From an uncultured Ruminobacter sp. (GTDB lineage Bacteria > Pseudomonadota > Gammaproteobacteria > Enterobacterales > Succinivibrionaceae): a DNA stretch of 64,000 nucleotides. Shown here one piece after another: positions 9,430 to 18,793 of the stretch. The translations under genes and the position numbers were made by a program. Location: assembly GCA_902764345.1 (NCBI GenBank), contig CACWVT010000010.1, positions 1 through 64,000 of the forward strand, in the 5' to 3' direction. Under the pieces are notes generated by a model, which made no database searches, was not told the origin of the DNA, and saw only the letters and a program-made list of their open reading frames with translations. The number at the start of each line of letters is the position of its first letter. Within the stretch, counting starts at the first letter, position 1.

Positions 9430-9920
9430 TATTCACCTGCCTTTGTATTCTTAAGCGAAGGCTTAACACCATAATAAAGTGATGGAGAGACGTTCTTCAC
9501 GCCTACAGCATTGCGAAGACGTTCCTGCACGGACTTCCACTCTTCATAATTATCAACCGTAATCTCATAGACGCTTCTGCTTAGTTTTCTTGCGGCAATA
9601 TCATCCGGGATGCATTCAGTATCTTTTGCACACTGAATCATAAGAATGTTTCTGATTATAAAGTTATTACGTTCATCATCATGTCTCACAAAGGCGATGT
9701 GATCAGGAGCTCTGGTTCCGGAAATAACAATCCTGTCTCCAAGCGTTCCCAAAATTCCTTCAGTTTTATTGATTTTCTCCGCCGCATCCAAAACCTTGAA
9801 GTTATCCGTATATACCGTTGTCCCGTTACTTTCTCTTATCATCATCTGAGCATCGGACGCGCATGCCGTAACCGAGAACAGGGAAAGAGCCGACATAAGA
9901 ACTGTTTTAATCTTCATCAC
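9429..9920 (-). CDS. Exported prodomain-like companion of S8 peptidase, locus 2
   Basis: This 163-residue protein has a signal peptide (MMKIKTVLMSALSLFSVTAC; the Cys also permits lipidation). The mature part shares LGDRIVISG, HIAFVRH, the Cys pair in QCAKDTECIP, and a C-terminal block in which YEITVDNYEEW is followed by a helix and GVKNVSPSLYYGVKPSLK. That last block resembles the second half of subtilisin I9 prodomains, where a strand, a helix and a 'GV..V.P' strand precede the catalytic domain. It is therefore inferred to be a prodomain, acting as folding chaperone or inhibitor, encoded as its own protein. Its stop codon overlaps the start of the S8 gene, so equimolar synthesis is plausible. 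Direct evidence would require structure prediction or biochemistry. Confidence 0.75.
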   Translation of the reverse strand: MMKIKTVLMSALSLFSVTACASDAQMMIRESNGTTVYTDNFKVLDAAEKINKTEGILGTLGDRIVISGTRAPDHIAFVRHDDERNNFIIRNILMIQCAKDTECIPDDIAARKLSRSVYEITVDNYEEWKSVQERLRNAVGVKNVSPSLYYGVKPSLKNTKAGE

Positions 9921-10351
9921 AATCTCCGAAAGTATGACTACCTGTGGTCTAACTTATAATGTCACGAAAAAAACATGCATGCACAAGTATGCTTCATTCA
10001 TGTATTGTCCAGGGCAGAAGAAGTATTACGCCGGATGGCAATCAATCTCACCATGACAACCATAAACACGCATGCTGACCGATTAGAAAATTGTAAAACA
10101 CGAATACTGAACAATCGAAAATTACTGAACGGTATTTAGACAGAGGTCGCAATAAAACATTAAAAGAAGATCCCGCAAATAAGGCTCTGCGGGAACCGGT
10201 TCTCCGTAATTTTTCTACGAAATAAGGGAATCTGTCTGCCCCCCAAAAAAAATACCGCACCAGTACATTGTTTAACGGTGCGGTATTTAATTTCTGTTCG
10301 TTTTGTTCAAACGTTCCGTCGGACTTCAGAGTCCTGAGTCCGTGAGATCAG
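9921..10351. other. Intergenic region between S8 loci 2 and 3
   Basis: About 430 bp contain the promoter region of locus 2 on the right-hand strand and the terminator of locus 3. A 70-codon minus-strand frame at 10048-10260 runs into that terminator and has no supporting signals. Confidence 0.5.
10250..10288 (-). terminator. Rho-independent terminator of S8 locus 3
   Basis: A 12-bp perfect stem (AAATACCGCACC / GGTGCGGTATTT) surrounds a 15-nt loop, with a plus-strand A-run at 10245-10250 giving T's on the minus strand. It lies 63 bp beyond the S8 stop codon. Confidence 0.88.
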
Positions 10352-12502
10352 CTACTTGGCATATCCGTCGATAAGGACAAAGACATCACTGTTAAGGGCT
10401 GAGACATCAAGCGGACACATACTCTTGATTTTGAGAGTAAATTTGTCTGATGCAGAGACATCTTCGGTAAAGAAATCAGACGTCTGAATTAAAAACGGTT
10501 CTGTTATCTGTTTTCTGTACGTAATCCCTGAATAATCCCAATTTGCATACACAGGTTTAATCAGAGCTTCCGTTCCGGCAGGAGAAGTCATGCTGATCTG
10601 CAGAAATGCGTTCGCTTTGGCAACCCCGCTCGCGTACTCTTCAGCCGCATCAGAACACACGCTGTTTGTGCTTGAAGCAAAAACTAATGAACGGACATTA
10701 ATCGCCAGATTATCTATTTCAAAAACAGCATTAGTATCACTTGGATCATCGACGTTCACAAACCCGGACAGGCTGCATGTTATGTTCAATCCGCCGTCTG
10801 TACTGGTGCAGGGACTTGATCCGGAGCTTTTATACATTGAAGGCAGCTCCTTTCTCATTTCGCACCCCTCATCAGAATCACAGTCAAGAGCTTTCTGCAC
10901 TGCCTTTTCAGCGTTAACGACACCAAAACCGAAGTAATTGGAGAACCACAATCCGGCACCATTCTTATGCCAACCGTTTTCAAGAACAATGTTTTCGCCA
11001 TCAAACTCGCTTATTTCCTTCTTAACAGGTGAATAATCAAGTGATTCCCATCCTGATGTATTCTTGTTGTTAGCAGTTTTAGCCAGAATATATCTTACCT
11101 GAGGCACTGTCACGTCAGGCTTTGCCTGATTAATCAAGGCAATAACGCCGGTAACTGACGGTGCAGCCGATGAAGTTCCGTTCATCCTATGAGTATAGAA
11201 CTTTCGTTTGTCGTAATAGGTCTGGTTTTCTCTCCACGGACTGTCTTCATCCCAATCATCATACTTTTCAGGTAAATAGCTTGAAAGAGTGGTTACCATG
11301 GCTGCTGATGAATTAGCTGCGAGGCGACTATAGCCGAACTCACCGCCGGTACCGGAAACCCAGATATGTGAACCTGTACTTGAATATGAAGATTTTTCAC
11401 CCAGGGAGTTCAAAGCACCGACATTAATAAAATATCTGCCTCTGTTAATTGATGATGTTTGATTAAACTGGCAGGTTACACCATGATTTAAACAGTATTT
11501 CGGATACTGTTTACTGTCGTCAAATTCAACATCTTCAAACTCATTGCCAATAGCCTTCACGAACGGTATTCCGTTTTCAAGCATGGCTTGAGCCTGAATA
11601 TCCAAATCAGGTTCATAAACGGAACTGTCATCAATCCCCATACTGGCATTGATTATATCTATATCATCCTTAACAGTCAGAACACTATACTGCAAATCCG
11701 TACGCATCTCATACGATGTCAAAACAGAATCGTAGGCAATGCCACGTCCGCCGACCCCGTTATTGGCAACAGCTCCTATAATACCGGCAACTGCAGTACC
11801 ATGAGCCAGAACATCATACTCCTTCAAATCAGTAAGAGAAAGATCTGCGTTTATGTAAGATCTGGACAGCGAAGGAGCGTATTTATGAGCCTTAAGATCT
11901 TCATGTTTAAAATCAATTCTTACGTCGTATACCGCAACCTTTACATTTTTGCCTGAAATCAGATTGTTTTTTGAGTCCTTAAGATGCCAGGCAGGTATCA
12001 CGTTAAGATCTATTCCTTTGACAGGGGATTTTGCGACACTGAAAGGATTCTGTCCCTGGTTCATGATGTGCCACTGTTCATTAAAGAGATAGTCACTTTG
12101 GCCTGATGCGGTACCTATATTCAATTCGCCATTGGCAGTGTCTTCCGGAGATACGGCCTCAAATTCTTCCTTGAAATTATAGTAATCTGACGTCGTTCCC
12201 AATACTGATTCAGGAACATAATAAAACAGCTTACCTGTTTCTGCCTGCTCACCGGTTAACGGATTAACATCAGAAAGTTCACCGTATCTTGCAGAAAATT
12301 CATAGCCTTCGCGATAAGCGTTATTGATGGAAAGAACGTACGGCTTGCCGGTAAACATGTCACCATAGGTCTCAACCGTAAAAATTTTATTGTAATCCGG
12401 GTCGGGCTTCGGGTTATCACCGCCACCGCCGCCACCGCCGCAAGCAGTAAGAATTGCCATACTCAACAACGCCAAAGTTGGTTTCTTTGTTAATAATTTC
12501 AT
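10352..12502 (-). CDS. S8 family (kexin/subtilisin-like) lipoprotein peptidase, locus 3
   Basis: This 716-residue paralog of the 7291-9429 enzyme is collinear along its whole length. The signal peptide ends in lipobox LTAC, followed by seven glycines. The N-terminal domain (GDMFTGKPYVLS ... FYYVPESVLG) precedes the catalytic domain. Catalytic motifs are VAVYDVRID (Asp), AHGTAVAGIIGA (His), AIGNEFED (oxyanion Asn) and NGTSSAAPSVTG (Ser), so the enzyme looks active. The C-terminal region again has the LQISMTSPAGTEAL P-domain-like motif and ends near a Cys shared with locus 2. Unlike locus 2, the companion gene ends 162 bp upstream, so the two are co-directional but not translationally coupled. 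A short 7-bp hairpin (12640-12656) lies in that gap. Confidence 0.92.
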   Translation of the reverse strand: MKLLTKKPTLALLSMAILTACGGGGGGGDNPKPDPDYNKIFTVETYGDMFTGKPYVLSINNAYREGYEFSARYGELSDVNPLTGEQAETGKLFYYVPESVLGTTSDYYNFKEEFEAVSPEDTANGELNIGTASGQSDYLFNEQWHIMNQGQNPFSVAKSPVKGIDLNVIPAWHLKDSKNNLISGKNVKVAVYDVRIDFKHEDLKAHKYAPSLSRSYINADLSLTDLKEYDVLAHGTAVAGIIGAVANNGVGGRGIAYDSVLTSYEMRTDLQYSVLTVKDDIDIINASMGIDDSSVYEPDLDIQAQAMLENGIPFVKAIGNEFEDVEFDDSKQYPKYCLNHGVTCQFNQTSSINRGRYFINVGALNSLGEKSSYSSTGSHIWVSGTGGEFGYSRLAANSSAAMVTTLSSYLPEKYDDWDEDSPWRENQTYYDKRKFYTHRMNGTSSAAPSVTGVIALINQAKPDVTVPQVRYILAKTANNKNTSGWESLDYSPVKKEISEFDGENIVLENGWHKNGAGLWFSNYFGFGVVNAEKAVQKALDCDSDEGCEMRKELPSMYKSSGSSPCTSTDGGLNITCSLSGFVNVDDPSDTNAVFEIDNLAINVRSLVFASSTNSVCSDAAEEYASGVAKANAFLQISMTSPAGTEALIKPVYANWDYSGITYRKQITEPFLIQTSDFFTEDVSASDKFTLKIKSMCPLDVSALNSDVFVLIDGYAK

Positions 12503-12664
12503 GATTTTCCTTCAATAATGACGCTACCTCTTTATTATGGGTTTATGGTTCCGTATTCATATTAAAGAGGGGAGAAGCCAAAAATATAATTTAAAAAAAT
12601 CCATATCGGTTACCGCAGTGAAACCGGCAGCACCATCATTTACCGTAACACGGTAACAAAACAT

Positions 12665-13147
12665 TTATTTGAGCTGAGGTTTGATTCCGTACTCAAATGA
12701 AGGCGCCACTTTGAGTACTCCGGCAGTATTACGAAGTTCTTCCTGAAGTGATTTCCATTCGTCATAATTACTAACCTGAAGCTCATAAACACTTCTGCTG
12801 ATCTTTTTAGCCTCAAGACCTGACGGAATACAGTCCACATCTCTTGCACACTGAACTGAAATTGAATCCTTGATAATGTAATTATTCTCATTATTGGCGT
12901 TCTTTACATATGCTATATGATTTGAAGCCTTTTTTCCGGAAACAACAAATTTGTCTCCGAGCGAACCAAGCTCATTTTCGCCGGAAACAACGATAAGAGA
13001 CTTTGTTTCGCCCTTGTCCTGTTGCTCAACCACACTGAAATTATCAGTGAAAACCGTTGCTCCGTTACTTTCAATCTCATCAGCTGACGCCTGAACACAG
13101 GCAATCACTGAAAATAATGACAGGGCAGAAATAATGCTTTTTTTCAT
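12665..13147 (-). CDS. Exported prodomain-like companion of S8 peptidase, locus 3
   Basis: The 160-residue product starts at ATG 13147, preceded by AAGGATAATC; the longer frame to 13240 adds residues before the obvious signal peptide (MKKSIISALSLFSVIACVQA). The mature region carries the family blocks ENELGSLGDKFVVSG, NHIAYVKN, QCARDVDCIPSGL and the prodomain-like C-terminus (VYELQVSNYDEW, then GVLKVAPSFEYGIKPQLK). It precedes the S8 gene in the same direction, with no terminator with a T-run between them. Proposed role: a separately encoded folding chaperone or inhibitor for the neighbouring peptidase. The two conserved Cys could form a disulfide in the periplasm. Confidence 0.75.
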   Translation of the reverse strand: MKKSIISALSLFSVIACVQASADEIESNGATVFTDNFSVVEQQDKGETKSLIVVSGENELGSLGDKFVVSGKKASNHIAYVKNANNENNYIIKDSISVQCARDVDCIPSGLEAKKISRSVYELQVSNYDEWKSLQEELRNTAGVLKVAPSFEYGIKPQLK

Positions 13148-13919
13148 GATTATCCTTACGTCTGTAAAACATATCCTAAACCGTTTAAGAATGGCCTTCG
13201 ATATTACGACGGCACAAACTGAAACGAACCGACATGTCATACGAGTGGCATGTCATTATTATGGTCAGCATTAATGTTAGTAAAATGTAAAAACAATATC
13301 GAATGATATACATGAATATTTCGACAGGGATCGCAATATACGGAAGTCGTAAAAAAACAGGATGACAGGGGGCAAAAAACAACGGAATTAGTATTACCTG
13401 ATTCCGATTCGAAATCCGCTTAAGTGAAGGCTTTACGCGGTGATCATGCAAATAGTCAACTCTCAGCAGAATCCTGCGGTACGCAGTCAGTGTTTTTCAC
13501 GGACCGGACAATAAATCTGTTTCTTACGATACGGTTATGACTGTCATCGACACTTTTAACATTGTATATGAGAGATACTAAAAGGTGGAGCTGTTCCATT
13601 TTAACGATCCCGTTAAAAACATACCGGTAATCTGCAGACGTTCCGGGAGTGTCGGCAGAATAATTACCGGAAAATTCACACCGGTATCATATAATATGGC
13701 AGATACGGTTCCCGATACATTTGACCATGCAGCAAGGTAGAGAGGGAAAACATCCGGACACGGATGACCGAATAACGCAGTCTAAGACATATATGGGGAT
13801 ATCGACATACCGACACACCCTTTTGTTAACATAATGGATATTATGCGATCATGTATATATACAAACATTTAAGTTTGCATGCGTTTATTTTCCCCCATTG
13901 TTTTCCACTGTAACACCTC
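13148..13919. other. Gene-free stretch of about 770 bp
   Basis: No frame here has coding support; the 88-codon minus-strand frame at 13185-13451 overlaps the companion gene's upstream region and resembles nothing. The right-hand third before 13919 is AT-rich. No repeats, RNA genes or convincing hairpins were seen. Confidence 0.45.
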
Positions 13920-14369
13920 TTACTTCTTATCGTGAGTAACAGTCTTTGAGATATGCTGCATTACAAATTCAAGATCGAAATTGGCAAATCGCGGATATAT
14001 GCTTACCAGATAACTTACAGGTATCTTCTTGATCATTTCTCTGCTCGGAACGTTCACGCATAACTGATAATACGCATAGAACTCACCAATCCATTCAGCA
14101 ATCTCCGGATCTATGGCTTTACCTTTTTTAAACTCATAAACTTCATTTTTGTCTATGTATTCAAGAAGATCCTTAAGTTCAAGCGTATGCGAACCGACCT
14201 CATTCTCATCGATAACTCTTCTTGTTTTTGATTCCATGTAAAAATGAATGAAATCAGCGGTATCCATCTGTGGATATTCCCTTGCAACATATGAGAAAAG
14301 CAGTCCCTGTGTTCTGACAAGCATTGCCAGGTAGTCCATTGCATCCTTTGGCTGTTTATCTTCGTCCAT
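13920..14369 (-). CDS. Hypothetical cytoplasmic protein, 149 residues
   Basis: Not recognised. It is a soluble, mostly helical, charged protein with no signal peptide or membrane segment. Visible features are an acidic N-terminus (MDEDKQPKD), a helical YLAMLVRTQGLLFSYVAREY segment, a central acidic stretch (LKDLLEYIDKNEVYEF) and a basic end (HDKK). The start is well supported by AAGAGGATAAT-ATG. It stands alone with long gene-free flanks on both sides and no clear operon. Coding is credible because of the ribosome-binding site and even composition; no function can be proposed. Confidence 0.65.
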   Translation of the reverse strand: MDEDKQPKDAMDYLAMLVRTQGLLFSYVAREYPQMDTADFIHFYMESKTRRVIDENEVGSHTLELKDLLEYIDKNEVYEFKKGKAIDPEIAEWIGEFYAYYQLCVNVPSREMIKKIPVSYLVSIYPRFANFDLEFVMQHISKTVTHDKK

Positions 14370-14721
14370 ATTATCCTCTTGGTATTATTCAGAGCGGTAA
14401 AGGTTAATGAAAGCCCTTATAAGCCCTACTCATATTTTACCAATTGAGCATAATTACATAATCTGTTCCATATCTAAAAATTACCACTTAATTTCTTATT
14501 GAACACATTATATACATCTTTTATATGTGTTTATTCCGTTTAAGATACGGAAACATATCGTGGATAAATATACTTAGAGTTTTGACGGAGATATTCTTTT
14601 GTACCGCATTTTATAATTGATACCATGTTTGATGGAATTATGTTCAGAACAACCTCCGTTCAGCATCAATTTTTCAAATTAAAAGAAGAACTGTATGACT
14701 CAGGCAATATCTTTAGGAATT
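14370..14721. other. AT-rich gene-free stretch
   Basis: About 350 bp of AT-rich DNA hold the promoter region of the hypothetical gene to the left. No RNA gene or clear hairpin was seen. It marks the left border of the AT-rich accessory region. Confidence 0.45.
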
Positions 14722-15678
14722 TCATTCAACACGGATAGTAGAATCCGTTCTTAATCCTCCCCAGTCCCAATCCAAATGAAACATATGCTCCTTGCTGATA
14801 ACCTTTGACATATTCCACTTATCTAATGGTTGAACAAATGCTCCTGCATTTCTAAACATGCAGGACATATTGGTAACGTTGGAAGTATCCCAGTTTTGCA
14901 ATGGCTGGTTGAATACAAATGCTGAGCGGAACATTTGCGACATTGTTGTTACTTTTGAGGTGTTCCATGATCCTATCGGCTGATTGAATGACCTGGCGAA
15001 ACGAAACATGTTTGCCATACAGGTTACATTTGACGTATTCCAGCCTCCTATAGGCTGATTAAAGCTCGATGCCCCACCGAACATTTCATTCATGTCAGTG
15101 ACTTTTGAAGTATCCCAATCTCCGATAGGCTGATTGAAGGATTCTGCATCCCCGAACATGCCACTCATATCTGTTACGTTGGCTGTGTCCCAATTTCCAA
15201 TCGGCTGATTGAATGAAGAAGCTCCGCAGAACATGCCACTCATGTCGGTAACACTTGAGGTATTCCAGTGAGCCAAAGGTTGATTTAACGCTTCACAGGA
15301 ACTGAATATGCCACTTAGATCAGTAATGCCGGAGATGGTTGGAATATTCACGGATTCCAGTTCTTTAAGACCGTGAAAAGCCATTGCCAGAGAGTGTATC
15401 CTGGGACCAAATCTTATTTCAAAATCAAGATGTTTAAGGGGCTTTTTCAGATTGGCTGCGTAAAAAGGATTTTTTTTGCTGATATAACCATAAAATTTCT
15501 TCCAGCTTTCATGCAAACCTCGACGTCTGGTAAATTCATAATTAATAGTCAGCGTCTGCAGATTGTTTGAAATAATCCGATCAATCAGGTTATCAGTTAT
15601 ATCTCTGGAAGAGTTAAGCACAGGATTCAAAAAGTCCTGTTTATGATTAAAAAAAGACTTTATAAGATCACTCAGCAT
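14722..15678 (-). CDS. DUF285/BspA-like repeat protein without membrane anchor
   Basis: This 318-residue protein has seven tandem repeats of about 25 residues with the pattern [19 protein letters not shown], typical of the DUF285 surface-repeat family. The N-terminal part ([11 protein letters not shown], then FEIRFG and [17 protein letters not shown]) parallels the region after the membrane anchor of the 16110-17270 protein. However, the zinc ribbon and transmembrane segment of that paralog are missing and no signal peptide is evident. It may therefore be cytoplasmic, exported by another route, or a truncated derivative. DUF285 proteins in other bacteria are often surface-exposed and variable in repeat number. 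The start lacks a strong ribosome-binding site. Confidence 0.8.
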   Translation of the reverse strand: MLSDLIKSFFNHKQDFLNPVLNSSRDITDNLIDRIISNNLQTLTINYEFTRRRGLHESWKKFYGYISKKNPFYAANLKKPLKHLDFEIRFGPRIHSLAMAFHGLKELESVNIPTISGITDLSGIFSSCEALNQPLAHWNTSSVTDMSGMFCGASSFNQPIGNWDTANVTDMSGMFGDAESFNQPIGDWDTSKVTDMNEMFGGASSFNQPIGGWNTSNVTCMANMFRFARSFNQPIGSWNTSKVTTMSQMFRSAFVFNQPLQNWDTSNVTNMSCMFRNAGAFVQPLDKWNMSKVISKEHMFHLDWDWGGLRTDSTIRVE

Positions 15679-15736
15679 AATGAATAGTCATTTGTTATGG
15701 TAAAAATAGCTTCAGATATGATAAATGAATAAACAA

Positions 15737-15988
15737 TTATTTGCCATTCTCACATTTAATGTACCTTAAAGTTTTGATACGTAAAGATACAAAATCATTG
15801 ATATTTATTTTCTTGACACCACGTGGTTCGATATTAGGAAACTTACCTCCTGTTGCTTCTCTCTGGTTAATCCATTCATACAGGGTATGAGCAGTTGGAT
15901 AACCTAATTGACGAACGGTTGGAACAATTTTTTTTAGTCTGTCATAAAGCTTTAAAGCCGCCTTGATTTGCTGGACGGTATATGCCAT
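15737..15988 (-). pseudogene. Truncated IS3-like transposase OrfA (helix-turn-helix part)
   Basis: The 83-codon frame starts after GAAGAGGTGATCT-ATG. Its first 45 residues (YTVQQIKAALKLYDRL ... LGYPTAHTLYEWINQREA) look like the helix-turn-helix of IS3-family OrfA proteins. The remainder (NINDFVSLRIKTLRYIKC) ends early. A 31-bp piece of this coding sequence (15775-15805) recurs at 20646-20676 with one mismatch, where it is fused to an unrelated gene. No OrfB with a DDE domain follows, so this is a remnant. Confidence 0.6.
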
Positions 15989-16055
15989 AGATCACCTCTT
16001 CTAGGTGTCCAGAATTTTGTCCGCATCCCCCACCCTATGAGGTGAATAGCCGACT
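15737..16055 (-). mobile_element. Remnant of an IS3-like insertion sequence (left end)
   Basis: The OrfA fragment is preceded on the minus strand by TGCGGACAAAATTCTGGACA, starting at 16025, which looks like an IS terminal repeat. The adjoining 18 bp TGAGGTGAATAGCCGACT (16038-16055) is repeated exactly at 18005-18022. The opposite IS end was not found, so the element is incomplete. Confidence 0.5.
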
Positions 16056-16109
16056 TGGGGAATAAAGGGATTTGGCAGACTGCCGGAGTTGCAGTCTGCC
16101 ATTTGATGT

Positions 16110-17270
16110 TTATTCTGCTCCTTTTGGTTTAGGTTTAGGGAAAGAATAAGATGTTGTACCTTGAAACATCTCATTCATATTTGTAACATTGGAGGTATCC
16201 CAGTTACCGATTGGCTGATTAAAAGCTTGAGCCATTCGGAACATACCTATCATATTAGTAACCTTTGAAGTATCCCAGTTGCCGATTGGCTGATTGAAAG
16301 CTCTTGCTACATTGAACATAACACTCATATTAGTAACCCTGGAAGTATCCCAGTTGCCGATTGGCTGATTGAAGGATTCTGCACCCATGAACATCCCACT
16401 CATATCAGTAACCCTGGAAGTATCCCAGTTGCCTATAGGCTGATTAAAAGCCTCTGCACCTTGAAACATACTGCTCATATTCCTCACATTTGAAACATCC
16501 CAGTTGCCGATTGGCTGATTGAAGGATTTTGCTCTCCAGAACATACCACTCATATCAGTAACCTTGGAAGTATCCCAGTTGCCGATTGGCTGATTGAAGG
16601 CTGTTGCTTCGAAGAACATATGGTTCATATCAGTAACCATGGAAGTATTCCAGTCGCCGATGGGCTGACTGAAGGATTTTGCTCCTTCGAACATTCCTCT
16701 CATATCAGTAACCTTGGAAGTATTCCAGTTGCCGATTGGCTGATTGAAGGATTTTGCACTATAGAACATCGACTGCATATTAGTAACCTTGGAAGTATCC
16801 CTAATATTCACGTATTCAAGGTTTTTAAAGCCAAAAAAAGCACAGGCAAGAGAATTGCTTTTATCAGTCAGTTTTACCTCAAACTCAATGCGTTTTATAG
16901 GGATGATGCTATTTGCTCTCCAAAAAGGATTATTTCGATTCTGTTCATTTTTCCATTTGTAAGAATCTCCGTATTTTTTTTTACATTGTGTGAATTCATA
17001 ATTTATGGTTAATGAATCAATCTTGTTATATGCAATTTTTTGAATTAAATCGCCGGTAATTTCATAAGGGGAATTAATTACTGGATTACGCTCTTTCCAA
17101 TAATTATACCCTCCGAAACCCCCAACCCCCACCAAAATAACAAGTCCTGCAATAATCCCAAATTTCAAACTGTTTGATTTACCTTTAGTTGGTGATTTTA
17201 TGGTCGTTCCACAGTGCTGACAAAAAACAGAATTATCGGGTATTTCTTTCCCACATTTATGACAATACAT
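16110..17270 (-). CDS. Zinc-ribbon, membrane-anchored DUF285/BspA-like repeat protein
   Basis: This 386-residue protein begins with a short zinc ribbon (YCHKCGKEI ... VFCQHCG), then a basic linker and one transmembrane helix ([20 protein letters not shown], about residues 35-55). A roughly 100-residue region with LTINYEFTQ and [11 protein letters not shown] follows, then eight 25-residue repeats ([20 protein letters not shown] type) and a tail rich in Pro and Lys. Topology suggests a cytoplasmic zinc ribbon and external repeats, although there is no cleavable signal. DUF285 repeats are known from surface proteins of mycoplasmas and gut bacteria. The repeat units are very alike at DNA level, so copy number may change by slippage or recombination. 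A paralog without anchor lies downstream at 14722-15678. Confidence 0.85.
   Translation of the reverse strand: MYCHKCGKEIPDNSVFCQHCGTTIKSPTKGKSNSLKFGIIAGLVILVGVGGFGGYNYWKERNPVINSPYEITGDLIQKIAYNKIDSLTINYEFTQCKKKYGDSYKWKNEQNRNNPFWRANSIIPIKRIEFEVKLTDKSNSLACAFFGFKNLEYVNIRDTSKVTNMQSMFYSAKSFNQPIGNWNTSKVTDMRGMFEGAKSFSQPIGDWNTSMVTDMNHMFFEATAFNQPIGNWDTSKVTDMSGMFWRAKSFNQPIGNWDVSNVRNMSSMFQGAEAFNQPIGNWDTSRVTDMSGMFMGAESFNQPIGNWDTSRVTNMSVMFNVARAFNQPIGNWDTSKVTNMIGMFRMAQAFNQPIGNWDTSNVTNMNEMFQGTTSYSFPKPKPKGAE
16195..16800 (-). repeat. Eight 75-bp coding repeats of the DUF285 array
   Basis: Each unit contains a near-invariant block, plus-strand CAGTTGCCGATTGGCTGATT, spaced 75 bp apart in phase with the 25-residue protein repeat. 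Differences between units are mostly in the segment coding for the helix after MF. Confidence 0.85.
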
Positions 17271-17479
17271 TCAGTAATCCTTGTTAGTACGAATTTAAAA
17301 GTCATCATATCATTAATTATTTTTGCAATTTGTATTACCTTTTGACAATTTTGACTTATTCCTCTCTTTGTAAATCTCCTCTGTTACTTGGCACAGGAAA
17401 GAGAAGGAAATTTTTTTGTAAAAACAGGTTACTTCTGGGCATTAGTAGGTAGGAGCAATACTTTTACAGGAGAGCCACA

Positions 17480-17692
17480 ATGCAAGTAACCGAAGTTACA
17501 TCAGTCACTACACCTTCCACCGCACTCAGCCAGATTACACATGAGCAGCTGCAGCATGAATTTAATTTTCTGCTGGCTGAACATATCACGAAAACCATGC
17601 TCAACCGAGGTCTTATAACACCTAATGAGTACCGGCTCATCATGGCAGAGAACAAGGTCACTTTCCCGACATCTATCTCGCAAATCCTTTGA
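17480..17692 (+). CDS. Small SHOCT-like protein of a recombinase-type mobile cassette
   Basis: The 70-residue protein contains LQHEFNFLLAEHITKTMLNR followed by GLITPNEYRLIMAENK. This matches the layout of short SHOCT-like proteins that accompany serine recombinases in Firmicutes mobile elements: a leading helix with EFxFxxAE, then a SHOCT 'kGLIt.eEy' motif. It follows AGGAGAGCCACA-ATG. The next gene starts with a similar EFNFL motif. No intact recombinase is present. Composition and family affinity suggest acquisition from another lineage; family assignment is from motif memory, not from a search. Confidence 0.55.
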   Translation: MQVTEVTSVTTPSTALSQITHEQLQHEFNFLLAEHITKTMLNRGLITPNEYRLIMAENKVTFPTSISQIL

Positions 17693-17784
17693 TTATTGAG
17701 TTGATAGTGTTCCAACACAGAGCAAATATGTTACCGACAAAACGGATTGCGAGACACAAACACTGATCACTTTAGGGAGTAATT

Positions 17785-18012
17785 ATGCACATAAAACAAA
17801 TCAGCAGTTATCCGGAACTGCACATTGAACGTAACCACGCTAGTGATGATCTTCTTCAGGAATTCAACTTTCTGATCGCTGATCGTGATAAGGCATTGGG
17901 CTATGAGGCTAAGAACGGTGAAATGCTGCTGCCGTTCTCCGCTGGTTTGCTCGAAAGAGCTGTCCGGGAAACTGGCTATTCGGGAAGCTGGGCGATTTGG
18001 CTCGTGAGGTGA
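17785..18012 (+). pseudogene. Truncated mobile-cassette protein fused to IS sequence
   Basis: The 75-codon frame starts after AGGGAGTAATT-ATG. Its N-terminal part (LLQEFNFLIADRDKALGY) resembles the upstream SHOCT-like protein, followed by a stretch not recognised. Its last codons run into TGAGGTGAATAGCCGACT (18005-18022), the 18-bp sequence also found beside the IS3-like remnant at 16038-16055. The reading frame therefore ends in IS-derived sequence and the native C-terminus is missing. Confidence 0.5.
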
Positions 18013-18106
18013 ATAGCCGACTCGGGTAATGAGGAAATCTTAATTTCCCCTTTTATGAATTTGCATGTTTGCAATCAATTTTAGGCATGAGTGGATGAAG
18101 CTCTGC

Positions 18107-18390
18107 CTAATTATTGGAGTTCGACTCGTCTCTCTTTCTGTTTAGTTCGATAATCGCCCTTTTATATTCTTCATCAAGTTCTTTTTTTTCTCTTCTTTCA
18201 TCAAGTTTGTCGGAAATAACAGACCTAAGGGAATCACCAATATTTTCTGCTGTTTCTCCGTAATCATCTTTACGTACAATATCTCTACCACAGAATAAAC
18301 CTTTAAAGAAGAAAAATATTTGAGCGATAATACCACCTATTACAAGATATCCAATGAAAAATAAGATTATGTAAAAAATTACTTCCTTAA
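18107..18390 (-). CDS. Possible small membrane protein with no standard start codon
   Basis: This open minus-strand frame of about 90 codons follows a G-rich ribosome-binding-like stretch (AGGGGGGTTAAGGAAG). It encodes a hydrophobic helix (FYIILFFIGYLVIGGIIAQI) and then a charged, probably helical tail (KLDERREKKELDEEYK) ending in TAG. A stop lies just upstream and there is no ATG, GTG or TTG before the membrane segment, so the start would be ATT/ATA or the gene has lost its 5' end. It follows the small membrane gene at 18426-18695 in the same direction. The amphipathic coding pattern is better than that of the overlapping ATG frame at 18142-18336. Confidence 0.4.
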
Positions 18391-18425
18391 CCCCCCTCTA
18401 TTTCACTTCTCAGTCGAATATCGAA

Positions 18426-18695
18426 CTACACTCTCTTATTAGATATACCTATGAACAACGCATAGATAAAACAGGCAAAAGGAATAATAAGCCACAGTAA
18501 ATTCCACAAAGATCTTCCCAAAGTTTTGGTTCTTATACCTGCCACAACAAAACACACTATACTGGCAATGATGCATACAGCCTGCGCAGTCAAATAAGCA
18601 TCACCTGTTGCAGGTGAATATCTAAATGCCTGAACAGTAAAAACCCCCAATAAAAAACACGGCCAAAATATTAAGTTGTAGGTCAAACGATTCAT
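18426..18695 (-). CDS. Small multi-pass membrane protein, hypothetical
   Basis: The 89-residue product starts at ATG 18695, preceded by AAAGGAGAGAAGCAAA; a longer in-frame start at 18740 has no such signal. Three hydrophobic helices are visible: NLIFWPCFLLGVFTVQAF, TAQAVCIIASIVCFVVAGI and LWNLLWLIIPFACFIYALFI. It ends in a short basic tail (SNKRV). The layout recalls small DUF805-like membrane proteins, but no diagnostic motif was seen. It heads a possible two-gene unit with the frame at 18107-18390. No function is proposed. Confidence 0.6.
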   Translation of the reverse strand: MNRLTYNLIFWPCFLLGVFTVQAFRYSPATGDAYLTAQAVCIIASIVCFVVAGIRTKTLGRSLWNLLWLIIPFACFIYALFIGISNKRV

Positions 18696-18793
18696 TTTGC
18701 TTCTCTCCTTTGAACATAAAAAGATTAATTGTTTTATCAATGAACTAACCGACAGCCGATTTGCGCAGGCTACATAAGTTAGTTCAAATATGA

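Noticed and set aside
16195..16800. Regularly spaced repeats that could suggest a CRISPR array
   Set aside because: The 75-bp units are coding, in frame with a 25-residue protein repeat; there are no unique spacers and no cas genes.
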